Shown: piece after piece, positions 26,716 to 36,313 of the stretch
Layout of the letters: the number at the start of each line of letters is the position of its first letter
Position numbering within the stretch: the stretch's first letter is position 1
DNA from: Cereibacter_A azotoformans
GTDB taxonomy: Bacteria > Pseudomonadota > Alphaproteobacteria > Rhodobacterales > Rhodobacteraceae
DNA: 64,000 bases
Assembly (NCBI RefSeq): GCF_003050905.1
Contig: NZ_QAOT01000017.1
Reading direction: 5' to 3' (one strand)
Translations under genes and position numbers: made by a program
The notes under the pieces: model-generated
The model's database searches: none
What the model was told of the DNA's origin: nothing
Seen by the model: only the letters and a program-made list of their open reading frames with translations

Positions 26716-27873
26716 TCAGCTTCCTTCCAGGAAGAAGCGCACCATCTCGGCCGAGGCATCGGGCCCGGCCGGGTCGGTGTAGCTTCCCGAGGCGCAGCCC
26801 CCGGCCCAGGCATGGCCGGCGCCCTCGATGCGCCACAGTTCGGCGAGGCTGCGGCCATCCTCGCCCGTCACCGTCTCGCGGCTCCAGCTCCGCCCGGCCG
26901 GGGTGCGGCCCCGCTCCTGCCGGCGCGCGCCCTGGGCCGTGGCGCCGGTGGCCGCAAGCAGGGCCTCGGCGTTCGAGGGATGCACGGTCGTGTCCGCCAG
27001 CCCGTGGAAGATGATCGTGCGCACCGGCTGGCGCGCCGCGACCGTCGCCCGCGCCCGCTCGCCCCGCATGGCGGCGAAGGCCGAGATCACGTCATGCGCC
27101 GCCCCGTGCGGCAGGCCGGAATGGACGCCCGCCGCCGCAAAGAGCTGCGGATGGGTGGCGGCGAGGGTGGCCGCCATCGCGCCCCCGGCCGAGAGGCCGG
27201 CGACGAAGATCCGCCCCTCCGTGACCCCGAAATCGCGCGCCACCTCCTGCGCGAGGGCGGCCAGCAGGGCGGCCTCTCCGCCGTCCTCGCGCTGGTCGCC
27301 GGGGCGGAACCAGTTCCAGCAGCCTTGGGCGTTGTGCTGGCGCGTCTGGTGCGGGTAGGCCACGACCAGCCCGTGCCGCTCGGCCTCGGCGTTCATCCGC
27401 GAGCCGGCGGCGAAGTCATCGGGATCCTGGGTGCAGCCATGCAGCATCAGCACCAGCCCGCGCGCGCCCTGCGGCGCCGAGGCCGGAACATAGAGCAGAT
27501 AGTCGCGCGCGCCGTGGCGGCTGGCGAAGCTGCGGGTCTCGAGCCGCGCCCCCTCGGGGATGGGCGGCCGCGGCCGCGGGGCGCGCCCCGGCTGCGGCGT
27601 GCCTGGCCGGATCCGCGCCAGCGCATCGACCACCTCGCGCAGCCCGCGGCGCGCGGGCGGCCCGGCCGGGGCGGGGCCCGGAGCCCTCTCGGCGATCACC
27701 TCGGCCTCCTCGACCGGCGGCCCGGTGAGCGGCGGGCGGTTCGCGGGGGGCTCCGGCCGCGGCTCCGCGCGGGCCGAAAGCGCCGCCTGAATGGTGCGTG
27801 TCGCATCCCCCGGATGGCCGGCGCGGATCTGTTCGAGCGCGCGGCTCATGGTGGTCGCGAAGTCGATCTTCAT
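26716..27873 (-). CDS. PHB depolymerase family esterase
   Basis: The 385-residue protein has a variable Pro/Ala/Arg-rich N-terminal region (about 1-110) and a C-terminal alpha/beta-hydrolase domain of the LpqC/PHB-depolymerase type. It contains an oxyanion-hole stretch VLMLHGCTQDPDDF, the nucleophile box VAGLSAGGAMAA and the late GLADTTVHPSNA and GAGHAWAGG regions supplying Asp and His. No signal peptide is visible, so it may act inside the cell on poly- or oligo-hydroxybutyrate or another ester. It is 30 bases downstream of the ribbon-helix-helix regulator, probably in one operon. Confidence 0.82.
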   Translation of the reverse strand: MKIDFATTMSRALEQIRAGHPGDATRTIQAALSARAEPRPEPPANRPPLTGPPVEEAEVIAERAPGPAPAGPPARRGLREVVDALARIRPGTPQPGRAPRPRPPIPEGARLETRSFASRHGARDYLLYVPASAPQGARGLVLMLHGCTQDPDDFAAGSRMNAEAERHGLVVAYPHQTRQHNAQGCWNWFRPGDQREDGGEAALLAALAQEVARDFGVTEGRIFVAGLSAGGAMAATLAATHPQLFAAAGVHSGLPHGAAHDVISAFAAMRGERARATVAARQPVRTIIFHGLADTTVHPSNAEALLAATGATAQGARRQERGRTPAGRSWSRETVTGEDGRSLAELWRIEGAGHAWAGGCASGSYTDPAGPDASAEMVRFFLEGS

Positions 27874-27903
27874 GATGTCGTCCTTTCCGGGGCCGGCTGG
27901 GCC

Positions 27904-28314
27904 CTAGCGAATGCGGTCCTTCAGGGCCGCCTTGACCTCGGCGGGCGCCTGCAGCGCGCCGAGGATGGTGAGCGAGCCGATCACGGCCGCGGCGAGCTCG
28001 GCCGGAACGTCCGGCGCGATGCGGGCCAGGCCGAGGACGCGGATGTGCAGCGTCTCGCCGGCGGCCCGCGCGGCCTCGAGGTCCGCGCGGGTGATGTCGC
28101 GCAGCCCCAGTTCCAGCGTGTGGCGCGCGATCGAGCGCGACAGGACCTCGCCCTCGGTGGCCAGCTGGCTGCGGATCGCGGTGCGGATGAAGTCGCTGCG
28201 GTTGGAATAGAACCCTTCCTGCACCAGCAGGTCGATCCGGCCGAGATCGACCGGCCCGAGGTTGATCGTGATCTTCTCGCTCTCTGGAACCCTCTGGGCC
28301 GGCGCGTTCGACAT
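27904..28314 (-). CDS. Ribbon-helix-helix (CopG-type) regulator
   Basis: The 136-residue protein has a ribbon-helix-helix domain at about residues 13-55 (EKITINLGPVDLGRIDLLVQ, then EGFYSNRSDFIRTAIRSQL). A C-terminal domain follows that is not obviously part of a toxin-antitoxin pair. The start at 28314 was chosen because GGAGAAGACG lies upstream; an ATG 15 codons earlier has no spaced ribosome site. It probably regulates itself and the esterase. A dyad is located just before the start. Confidence 0.75.
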   Translation of the reverse strand: MSNAPAQRVPESEKITINLGPVDLGRIDLLVQEGFYSNRSDFIRTAIRSQLATEGEVLSRSIARHTLELGLRDITRADLEAARAAGETLHIRVLGLARIAPDVPAELAAAVIGSLTILGALQAPAEVKAALKDRIR

Positions 28315-28322
28315 CGTCTTCT

Positions 28323-28338
28323 CCATCCACATGGATGG
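28323..28338. promoter_or_regulatory. Dyad upstream of RHH regulator
   Basis: CCATCC-ACAT-GGATGG is a symmetrical six-base dyad nine bases before the regulator start, with a further GGATG at 28344-28348. Its size suits a ribbon-helix-helix operator, so autoregulation is plausible. Confidence 0.4.
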
Positions 28339-28458
28339 TATATGGATGCCGTTAGCCATCCTTCAAGAGGGGCGAAACGTCAGCGGCCGGCGGCGAAGCC
28401 GCGAATGGGTGCGGGCGGTCTGCCCCCGCGCGAGGGCGGCGTCCGGTGCTGCGACCCG

Positions 28459-28866
28459 TCAGGCGGCCGACATCCGGGCCAGGATCTGGTCGTGAACCCG
28501 CTCGATGTCCTCGGTATCCTTCAGATCGAGCAGCTTCAGCTCCGGCATGAGCGCGCGCAGCTCCTCGCGCGACAGCAGGCGCATGGACCAGTCGGGGAAC
28601 CGGCGCTGTTCGATCTTGCTCAGGCCGAAGGCGATCATCTCGGAATGCCGCGGGTCCTGCGAAATCCGCAGGAACAGATCCCGGCACGCATCCGGCGGAC
28701 CTTCGAGGGTCTGGACGAAGTGAAGGCCGTTGTAGAGCAGGATGCCGGTGATCCCGAGCCGGAGATTCCTCATGCGGCTCGACTGCATGATGCGGACCAT
28801 GTCGGCCACCGGATCGGAGAGGCGGACACGGCTTCTGTAGCTCAGGGACACCAGTTCACGGCACAT
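28459..28866 (-). CDS. Short BLUF-domain blue-light photoreceptor
   Basis: The 135-residue protein is nearly all BLUF domain. It has Tyr10 (LVSLSYRSR), Asn34, Gln52 (HFVQTLEG), the DPRH loop and Trp93/Met95 (PDWSM), the residues that form the flavin photocycle hydrogen-bond network. About 30 extra C-terminal residues follow, as in the stand-alone BlrB proteins of Rhodobacter. It should bind FAD and signal blue light by protein-protein contact; no output domain is fused. The start at 28866 fits the domain boundary but has no clear ribosome site. Upstream starts would add a tail of no known domain. Confidence 0.83.
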   Translation of the reverse strand: MCRELVSLSYRSRVRLSDPVADMVRIMQSSRMRNLRLGITGILLYNGLHFVQTLEGPPDACRDLFLRISQDPRHSEMIAFGLSKIEQRRFPDWSMRLLSREELRALMPELKLLDLKDTEDIERVHDQILARMSAA

Positions 28867-29227
28867 GATGTCACAGTCTGCGAATGTGGATATTTCAACA
28901 AGCCCATTTCCTGCGGCAGCCCGCGACACGTTTGTCGTCCCGTGCATCAAACGGACGGGTGGCCCCTGTCCCGACGTCCGCCGGACCGCGCCGACCATCG
29001 TCCGCAGCCGCGAGGATCAGGTGGACAAACGCGATCGCAGGGCCCCGATGGCCGGCCCGCCACGGGGCCGCCGGGTCGCGTGTCCCCGAACATGCCCGCG
29101 CGCAGGATCCCGAGGCGCTGCCGCGGCCGGGCGCGAGGCGGCTTTTCGGACGGGGCCTCCCCGCCCGCATCACGTCCTCTCCATCCCGTTCCGCGTCAAG
29201 AACCTGTCAGTGCGGGATTCTTTTTTG
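28867..29227. other. Spacer upstream of ComA-like operon
   Basis: No credible gene lies here. The segment contains the BLUF gene promoter region on the minus strand; 28870-28910 is AT-richer but has no clear -35/-10. The right end runs into the promoter described next. Confidence 0.5.
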
Positions 29228-29271
29228 TTGGGACATGGCAGAGGGGTGTGTAGTATTAGCTAAAGCTACTA
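29228..29271 (+). promoter_or_regulatory. Promoter with TrmB-type operator, ComA-like operon
   Basis: TTGGGA (29228-29233) and TAGTAT (29251-29256) are separated by 17 bases. The -10 is overlapped by the dyad TAGTATT-AGCTAAA-GCTACTA (29251-29271), a weaker member of the 7-7-7 motif found upstream of PrpD, the TrmB gene and the exporter. A repressor bound here would block RNA polymerase. Confidence 0.55.
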
Positions 29272-29355
29272 TCTTTAAGGGAAGCTCATGTCCGTGCTCC
29301 GGTCCGCCCGTCCGCCTTGCCGAAGTGATCGTCCGCAGCGAGGCGAGGGCGCCCG

Positions 29356-30138
29356 ATGACGCTTGGTCTTCCCCCGCGCGCGGGCGGGCCGGGCCGGGGC
29401 CTGACGGCGGTGATCGACTTCGGCCCCGACAGCGCGGGCTGGACCGGCGTCCGCGGCGTCGAGGACCTGCTGGCGATCGCGGGCGGCTGCATCGACTTCG
29501 CCAAGATCTATGCGATGAACGCGCTTCTTGTGCCCGAGGCTCCGCTGACCCGGATCGTGGCCGCCTATGAGCAGGCGGAGGTCGCGACCTTCTCGGGCGG
29601 CATCCTCTTCGAATGGGCGCACCGGCAGGGCGAGGTCGAGGCGCTGGCCCCCCTTCTGAAGCGGCTCGGCATTCGCGGGCTCGAGATTTCCGAGAACTAC
29701 ATCCGCCTCGATCCGGCCGAACGCGACCGCTGGATCGGCTGGTTCTGCGACCGCGGCTTCGACGTGATCTACGAATTCGGCCGCAAGACGCCGGACGAGC
29801 CGCTGGATCTCGACCGGCTGGGCGCCATCGTCGGCGCCGTGCGCACCGCGGGCGCGCATCACGTCATCGTCGAGCAGTCCGAGATCGACCTCGTGGCGCG
29901 GAGCGATGCGGGCATCCTGGACCGGCTCGCCCGCGCGCCCTGGTTCGACGACATCCTGATCGAGGCCGATCCGCTGTGTTTTCCCGCCCAGCACGCCGAT
30001 CTGATCCGGCGGTTCGGTGCGAACGTGAGCCTCGCCAATATCGCCCCCGGGCAGGCGCTCAGGCTCGAAGGGCTGCGCCGCGGCATCGGGCGCGGCGTCG
30101 ATTATGCGATGTTTGCCGAAGAGGACGTTCCCGCATGA
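29356..30138 (+). CDS. ComA-like (phosphosulfolactate synthase family) protein
   Basis: The 260-residue TIM-barrel protein has the ComA/YitD pattern: RGLTAVIDFGPDS, GGCIDFAKIYAM (Lys50), FSGGILFEWA, GLEISENYIRL, DVIYEFGRKTP (Lys144), HHVIVEQSEI and LIEADPLCF. The known enzyme adds sulfite to phosphoenolpyruvate to make phosphosulfolactate. No other coenzyme M or spore sulfolactate genes are present. Instead, sulfonate-type import and sulfate-type export genes surround it, so it may run in the lyase direction and release sulfite from a sulfonated acid. The stop overlaps the next start (ATGA). The ribosome site is weak. Confidence 0.78.
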   Translation: MTLGLPPRAGGPGRGLTAVIDFGPDSAGWTGVRGVEDLLAIAGGCIDFAKIYAMNALLVPEAPLTRIVAAYEQAEVATFSGGILFEWAHRQGEVEALAPLLKRLGIRGLEISENYIRLDPAERDRWIGWFCDRGFDVIYEFGRKTPDEPLDLDRLGAIVGAVRTAGAHHVIVEQSEIDLVARSDAGILDRLARAPWFDDILIEADPLCFPAQHADLIRRFGANVSLANIAPGQALRLEGLRRGIGRGVDYAMFAEEDVPA

Positions 30139-31676
30139 CCTATGCTCCCCCGCACCGCATGACACCCGAGAACGAAGGCGGCCCGCCGGTCGATGTGATC
30201 GTGGTGGGGGCGGGCAATGCCGCGGCCTGCGCGGCGCTCGCGGCCCGCGAGGCGGGCGCGGGCTCGGTCCTGATGCTCGAGGCCGCGCCCGAGGCGGAGG
30301 CGGGCGGCAACTCCACCTATACGGCGGGCGCGATGCGCGTGACCTACGAGGGCATCGACGACCTGCGCCAGCTGGTCCCCGACGTGCCGGACGATCTGGT
30401 GGCCGTCACCGATTTCGGCAGCTATGGCGCGGACGCCTTCTTCGACGACATGTTCCGCATGACGCAGTTCCGCACCGATCCCGAGCTGGTCGAGATCCTC
30501 GTGCGGCAGAGCCTGCCCACGCTGCGCTGGATGCGCGAGCAGGGCGTGCGCTTCCAGCTTTCGTTTGGGCGGCAGGCCTACAAGGTGGACGGGCGCTTCC
30601 GCTTCTGGGGCGGGCTCGCCTGCGAGGTCTGGGGCGGCGGCCCCGGCCTCGTCGAGATGCTGCACGCCGCCTGCGCCGCGCGCGGGATCGAGATCCGCTA
30701 TGCCACTCCGGCCCTGGACCTGCTGCGCGACGATGCGGGCGTGCGGGGCGTGATCGTGGCGGGCCCCGAGGGCCGCAGGGCGATCCGGGCGGGCTCGGTG
30801 GTGCTGGCCTGCGGCGGCTTCGAGAGCAACGCCGAGATGCGCGCGCGCTACCTGGGGCCCGACTGGGACCTCGCCAAGGTCCGCGGCACCCGTTTCAACA
30901 TGGGCGACGGCATCCGCATGGCGCTGGAGGCCGGGGCCATGCCCTGCGGCCACTGGTCGGGCGCCCATGCGGTGGGCTGGGACCGGGACGCCCCCGCCTA
31001 TGGCGACCTGGCCGTGGGCGACAACTACCAGAAGCACAGCTACCCGTTCGGCATCATGGTGAACGCCAACGGCGAGCGGTTCGTGGACGAGGGCGCCGAT
31101 TTCCGCAACTACACCTACGCCCGATACGGCCGCGAGGTGCTGCGCCAGCCGGGCATGTTCGCCTGGCAGGTGTTCGACGCCAAGGTCCTGCCGATGCTGC
31201 GCGACGAATACCGCATCCGCGAGGTGACGAAGGTCACGGCGAACACGCTCGAGGAGCTGGCCGAGCGGCTGGACGGCGTCGATCCCGCGCGCTTCCTCGA
31301 GACGGTGCGCGCCTACAATGCCGCCGTGCAGACCTCGGTGCCCTTCAACCCGGCGATCCGGGACGGGCGCGGGACGGAGGGCCTTCCGCTGCCGAAATCC
31401 AACTGGGCCAACAGGCTCGATCAGGCCCCGTTCGAGGCCTATGCCATCACCTGCGGCGTGACCTTCACCTTCGGCGGCGTCAAGGTCTCGGACCGGGGCG
31501 AGGTCATCGACCGCGCGGGCACGGCCATCCCCGGCCTCTATTCCGCAGGCGAGATGGTCGGCGGCATCTTCTATCACAACTATCCCGGCGGCACCGGCCT
31601 CACCTCGGGGGCGGTCTTCGGCAAGCTGGCGGGCGAGAATGCAGGCAGACATGCGCTGAGCCTGCAGCCCGCCTGA
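30135..31676 (+). CDS. FAD dehydrogenase, tricarballylate/fumarate reductase type
   Basis: The 513-residue flavoprotein has the dinucleotide motif VIVVGAGNAAACAA (residues 21-34), the GGNSTYTAGAM substrate segment and SYPFGIMVNANGERFVDEG. The C-terminal FAD segment is GLYSAGEMVGGIFYHNYPGGTGLTSGAVFGK. This is the TcuA/fumarate reductase flavoprotein family; TcuA oxidises tricarballylate to aconitate. It lacks a signal peptide and the haem domain of periplasmic fumarate reductases. No TcuB-like electron acceptor is adjacent. It probably introduces or removes a C=C bond next to carboxylates in the pathway. It is translationally coupled to the ComA-like gene. Confidence 0.8.
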   Translation: MTYAPPHRMTPENEGGPPVDVIVVGAGNAAACAALAAREAGAGSVLMLEAAPEAEAGGNSTYTAGAMRVTYEGIDDLRQLVPDVPDDLVAVTDFGSYGADAFFDDMFRMTQFRTDPELVEILVRQSLPTLRWMREQGVRFQLSFGRQAYKVDGRFRFWGGLACEVWGGGPGLVEMLHAACAARGIEIRYATPALDLLRDDAGVRGVIVAGPEGRRAIRAGSVVLACGGFESNAEMRARYLGPDWDLAKVRGTRFNMGDGIRMALEAGAMPCGHWSGAHAVGWDRDAPAYGDLAVGDNYQKHSYPFGIMVNANGERFVDEGADFRNYTYARYGREVLRQPGMFAWQVFDAKVLPMLRDEYRIREVTKVTANTLEELAERLDGVDPARFLETVRAYNAAVQTSVPFNPAIRDGRGTEGLPLPKSNWANRLDQAPFEAYAITCGVTFTFGGVKVSDRGEVIDRAGTAIPGLYSAGEMVGGIFYHNYPGGTGLTSGAVFGKLAGENAGRHALSLQPA

Positions 31677-31716
31677 GGAGGGGCGGGAGGCGCACCAGGA
31701 AACCGGGAGGAGAGAC

Positions 31717-32712
31717 ATGCGACTTGTGACAGACGGGTTCCGTCGCGCGCGGCGGATGCTGGGCGGGCTTGCGCTGGCGAGCCTCGCCACGGCCGCCCCC
31801 GCGGCGGCCGAGACGCTGGCCGTGGGCGTGCAGCAGGTGCCGCCCGACGAGGTCTATATCGCCCGCGACTGGGGCGAACCCTACGGGCTCGAGATCGAGG
31901 CCACGCAATTCTCCTCGGGCGGCGACATGCTCAAGGCCTTCCTGGCCGGCCGGGTGATGGTGGCCAACGGCGGCTCGGGGCGGCTCGTGACGCTGGCCGC
32001 GCAGCAGCCCGAGACCTTCTACATCATCGGCACCCAGCAATCGGGCGGCGACCGCTACAGCCTCGTGGTGCGCAAGGATTCGGAGGCGGGCGGGATCGAG
32101 GACCTGAAGGGCAGGAAGCTCGGCGTGGTCACGGGAACGGGCACCTACGGCACCTTCCTCGTCTATCTCCAGGAGCAGGGGCTGAGCGAGGGCGACTTCC
32201 AGATCGTCAACATGAAGATCGACGACCTGCGCGCGGCGGTCGAGCAGCAGCTCGTGGATGCCGCGGTGATGTGGGAGCCCTTCGTAGCCATCGCCGAGGA
32301 GATGGGCAACGTGAAGCGGCTCGTCTCGATGAAGGGGGTGAACGAGAGCCCGAACTTCCTGCTCGCCAACCGCACCTTCACCGACGAGAATCCCGAGACG
32401 ATCGTGAAGTTCCTCGCCTCGAGCATCGACGCGGCCAGCTTCATGGAGGCCGATCCGGCCGAAGCGGGGCAGCTTGCGGCCGACCAGATCGCCAGGGGCG
32501 GCGTGTCGGTGCCGGCCTCGGCGCTCGAGACGGCCTTCACCCGGATCAGCGTGAAGCGCGAGGTGACCGACGCGATGGTGGCCGAACTCGTGCCGGTGGC
32601 CGAGGCGATGAAGGCCGCCGGAAAGATTGCCGAGGTGCCCGACTTCGGCTCCTTCGTGCGCCGCGACCTCTACGAGCAGGCACTGGAGCTGACCCGTTCC
32701 ACCACCAACTGA
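31717..32712 (+). CDS. ABC transporter binding protein, taurine/sulfonate (NMT1) type
   Basis: The 331-residue protein has a Sec signal peptide with twin arginines (MRLVTDGFRRARRMLGG; cleavage near AAA-ET at 31). The mature part is SsuA/TauA/NMT1-like: AVGVQQVPPDEVYIARDWG, MVANGGSGRLV, and LKGRKLGVVTGTGTYGTFLVYL. Family members bind taurine, alkanesulfonates, nitrate or thiamine precursors. The ComA-like gene and exporter point to a sulfonate here. GGGAGGAGAG precedes the ATG. Confidence 0.84.
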   Translation: MRLVTDGFRRARRMLGGLALASLATAAPAAAETLAVGVQQVPPDEVYIARDWGEPYGLEIEATQFSSGGDMLKAFLAGRVMVANGGSGRLVTLAAQQPETFYIIGTQQSGGDRYSLVVRKDSEAGGIEDLKGRKLGVVTGTGTYGTFLVYLQEQGLSEGDFQIVNMKIDDLRAAVEQQLVDAAVMWEPFVAIAEEMGNVKRLVSMKGVNESPNFLLANRTFTDENPETIVKFLASSIDAASFMEADPAEAGQLAADQIARGGVSVPASALETAFTRISVKREVTDAMVAELVPVAEAMKAAGKIAEVPDFGSFVRRDLYEQALELTRSTTN

Positions 32713-32736
32713 CCCGATCCCGGAGAGGACCGCCCC

Positions 32737-33558
32737 ATGCCCACAGGCCTCCGCCTGCTCGATCGCGCCATCGTCGTGGTGCAGTTCCTGCTGCCCATCC
32801 TCGGCCTCCTCATCCTGTGGGAGCTGGCGGTGCGCACCGGGCTCGCCCAGGCAAGCATCCTGCCCGCGCCGAGCACGATCCTTGCCCGCGCCGTCGAGCT
32901 TCTGGGGCTCACGGGGGACCGGGCGGTCCTCTTCGGCCATATCGGCGCAAGCCTCAGGCGCGCGCTTCTCGCCTTCGCCCTGGCGCTGGCGGTGGGCGTG
33001 CCGCTGGGCTTCCTCCTCGGCCTGAGCCGCGAGGCCCAGCTCTGGGTGAGCCCGATCCTCAGCCTCATGCTGCCGCTGCCCGCCGTGGCCTGGACGCCGA
33101 TCCTGCTGGTGATCTTCGGCCCCGGCGATCTGACCATCGTCATCGTCTGCTTCCTCGGCGCGGTCTTTCCCGTCCTCTACAGCACGATGCAGGGGGTGCG
33201 CGCCTGCGGCACCCAGCCGGTCTGGGTCGTCCGCTCGATGGGCGGGGGCGGGATCGACGTGCTGCGCCGGGTGCTGATCCCGGCCTCGCTGCCCGCGCTC
33301 ATCACCGGCTTCAAGCTCGGGATGGCCCATTCCTGGCGCACGCTGGTTGCGGCCGAGATGCTGGCCGCCCTCACCAGCGGGCTCGGCTACATGATCTTCT
33401 CGGCCCGCTCCTACATGGATGTGAGCACCATGTTCGTGGGCGTCGTCTGCCTTGCGGCCATCGGGATGGCGATCGAACATGTGCTCTTCGGCACGCTCGA
33501 GCGCGCCACCATCCACCGCTGGTATGCCCGCGACGCCGGCACCGGAGGCCGCCAATGA
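32737..33558 (+). CDS. ABC transporter permease, SsuC/TauC type (first)
   Basis: The 273-residue permease has about six spans and the SsuC-style cytoplasmic loop (VVRSMGGGGIDVLRRVLIPASLPALITG). It also has WRTLVAAEMLAALTSGLGYMI near the C-terminus. It is closely similar in layout to the next gene, so the transporter probably uses a heterodimer of permeases where related systems use a homodimer. It overlaps the second permease by four bases. Confidence 0.87.
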   Translation: MPTGLRLLDRAIVVVQFLLPILGLLILWELAVRTGLAQASILPAPSTILARAVELLGLTGDRAVLFGHIGASLRRALLAFALALAVGVPLGFLLGLSREAQLWVSPILSLMLPLPAVAWTPILLVIFGPGDLTIVIVCFLGAVFPVLYSTMQGVRACGTQPVWVVRSMGGGGIDVLRRVLIPASLPALITGFKLGMAHSWRTLVAAEMLAALTSGLGYMIFSARSYMDVSTMFVGVVCLAAIGMAIEHVLFGTLERATIHRWYARDAGTGGRQ

Positions 33559-34371
33559 CGATGGAGACCGCCACCGCGCCCCGCCGCGCCCGCCCCTTCG
33601 CCGTGCCGATGGCCCTTGTCCGGCCGGTCGTGTCGCTGGGCCTTCTCTTCGGCCTCTGGGAGATCGCCGCCCGCACGGGCACGATCAGCGACTTCCTCTT
33701 CCCGCCGCCCACGGCGATCCTGGCAGCCCTCTGGGTCTCGGCCGGCCCGAACGGCGATCCGCCCTACGGCACGCTCCTCGACATCGCGCTCAGCCTCTAC
33801 CGGCTGCTGGCGGGCGTGGGGCTCGCGCTGGTGCTCGGCTCGCTGATCGGGCTCGCCATCGGCCTCACGCGCTGGGGACGCGCGATCTTCAAGCCGATCA
33901 TCAGCGCCCTCATGCCGATCCCGACGCTCGCCTGGACGCCGATCCTGCTTCTGGTCTTCGGGATCGACAACCGCACCACGATCACCGTCGTCTTCATCGC
34001 GGCCAGCTTCGAGATCATCTACAATGTCGTGACCGGCATCGAGATGATGACCCGCAAGACCTACTGGGTCGCGGCCTCGATGGGCGCCTCGCGGATCCAG
34101 ACACTGCGCTATGTCATCATCCCCGGCATCCTGCCCTATCTGATCACCGGGCTGAAGCTCGGCGTGGGCTACGCCTGGCGGGCGCTCATCGCGGCCGAGA
34201 TGCTGGCGGCCAGCTCGCACGGGCTCGGCTTCATGATCTACGACGCGCAGGAATACATGGACATGAAGAGCATCTACGGCGGGATCCTCACGATCTCCGT
34301 CCTGGGGCTCGTGATCGAGCGGGGCGCCGTCGGTGCCCTGGAAAAACGGACCATCGAGAAGTGGGGCGTCA

Positions 34372-34385
<14 letters not shown>
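33555..34385 (+). CDS. ABC transporter permease, SsuC/TauC type (second)
   Basis: The 276-residue paralogue of the preceding permease has the same order of features (LMPIPTLAWTPILLLVFG, AASMGASRIQTLRYVIIPGIL, WRALIAAEMLAASSHGLGFM). The ATG at 33555 overlaps the upstream stop. The end overlaps the ATPase gene by 14 bases. The pair likely arose by duplication. Confidence 0.87.
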
Positions 34386-35199
<814 letters not shown>

Positions 35200-35224
35200 C
35201 CGGCAAGGGCATGCCGCCCGCCAG

Positions 35225-35752
35225 CTACAGGAGACCCGCCGCGCCCAGGGCTGCGGCGACCGCCAGCGGGATCAGCGGGCTGCGGCGCGTCACGAGCAGG
35301 AAGAGCGCGGCCGAGCCGGTCAGCGCCAGCTTGCGCGGTTCGGCGCCGGAGGTCGTGGCCGCCAGCAGGGCCGCCGTCGCGAGGATCAGCCCCACCGCGA
35401 TCGGCAGGATCGCCCGCTCCACCAGCCGGAACCAGCCGGCCTGGCCGTGCCGGGCCCGGAACCGCATGGCCTGATAGGCAACGATCAGCGTCGGCAGGCA
35501 GGTGGCGAGGGTGGCCAGCACCGCGCCGGGAATGCCGGCCACCTCCCATCCGACAAGGGTCGCGATGATGAGGTTCGGCCCCGGCGAGGCTTGCGACAGG
35601 GCAAAGAGCGTGGCGAAGGTGCCGTCGCTCATCCATCCGTGGACCTGGACGGTGAAGCGGTTCAGCTCGGGCACCGTGGCGATGAAGCCGCCCACCGCGA
35701 TGCAGGAGAGCAGCAGGATCTTCAGCGTCAGGAGCGCGAGGGGATTGTCCAT
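35225..35752 (-). CDS. Chromate transporter (ChrA) family half-protein B
   Basis: The 175-residue protein of the short CHR family has about five hydrophobic segments and the conserved motif FATLFALSQASPGPNLIIATLVGWEVAGIPGA (positions about 46-77). It lies three bases after its partner half, so the two probably form one heteromeric transporter. ChrA proteins export chromate, a sulfate analogue. Inside a suspected sulfonate cluster an oxyanion such as sulfite or sulfate is a possible substrate; this is inference. Confidence 0.8.
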   Translation of the reverse strand: MDNPLALLTLKILLLSCIAVGGFIATVPELNRFTVQVHGWMSDGTFATLFALSQASPGPNLIIATLVGWEVAGIPGAVLATLATCLPTLIVAYQAMRFRARHGQAGWFRLVERAILPIAVGLILATAALLAATTSGAEPRKLALTGSAALFLLVTRRSPLIPLAVAAALGAAGLL

Positions 35753-35755
35753 CGG

Positions 35756-36313
35756 CTATCGCGCGACCAGCCGGGCGGCGATCAGGCTCGCCGGCAGCAT
35801 CAGGGCCAGGATCCAGACCAGCGGCAGCCGCAGGACGGCGGCCGCCACCACGACCAGGAGCACGACGGCCAGCGCGCGGGGGCTCTTCCGCATCGGCCAG
35901 ACCATGCGCAGGCCCATGGCCGCGATCAGCCCCGCCGCGGCCGATCCCAGCCCCTCGACCATGCCCTGCACGGCCTCGAGATGGGCATTGCGCCGGTAGA
36001 GTTCGGCCACGAGGCACACCAGGACGGCCGCCGGCGCCACGAGGCCCAGCACCGCAGCCAGTGCGCCCGCCCGGCCCGCGAGCCGCCCGCCGACCATGAC
36101 CGAAACACCCAGCACGTTCCCGCCCGGCAGGAAGTTCGCCAGCGCAAAGAGGCTGGCGAATTCCTCGGCGCTGCACCAGCGCCGGCTGTCCACGACGAGC
36201 CAGCGCACCCAGGGCATCACGCCGCCAAAGCCGACGATGCCGATGCAGGCAAAGCCCGCGAACAGTTGCAGGGGCGTGACCGGCGACACCGCGCCCGTGC
36301 GCTCGCCCGGCAT
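35756..36313 (-). CDS. Chromate transporter (ChrA) family half-protein A
   Basis: The 185-residue short CHR protein contains the N-half signature FACIGIVGFGGVMPWVRWLVV and FASLFALANFLPGGNVLGVSVMVG, with about five spans. Split ChrA pairs are known. Gene order here is half A then half B. It is divergent from the PrpD operon and shares its control region, which suggests co-regulation. Confidence 0.8.
   Translation of the reverse strand: MPGERTGAVSPVTPLQLFAGFACIGIVGFGGVMPWVRWLVVDSRRWCSAEEFASLFALANFLPGGNVLGVSVMVGGRLAGRAGALAAVLGLVAPAAVLVCLVAELYRRNAHLEAVQGMVEGLGSAAAGLIAAMGLRMVWPMRKSPRALAVVLLVVVAAAVLRLPLVWILALMLPASLIAARLVAR

Noticed and set aside
29356..30138. Coenzyme M biosynthesis as the role of the ComA-like gene
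   Set aside because: None of the other expected genes (phosphatase, sulfolactate dehydrogenase, sulfopyruvate decarboxylase, or the bacterial XcbC/D/E set) is present in the window.
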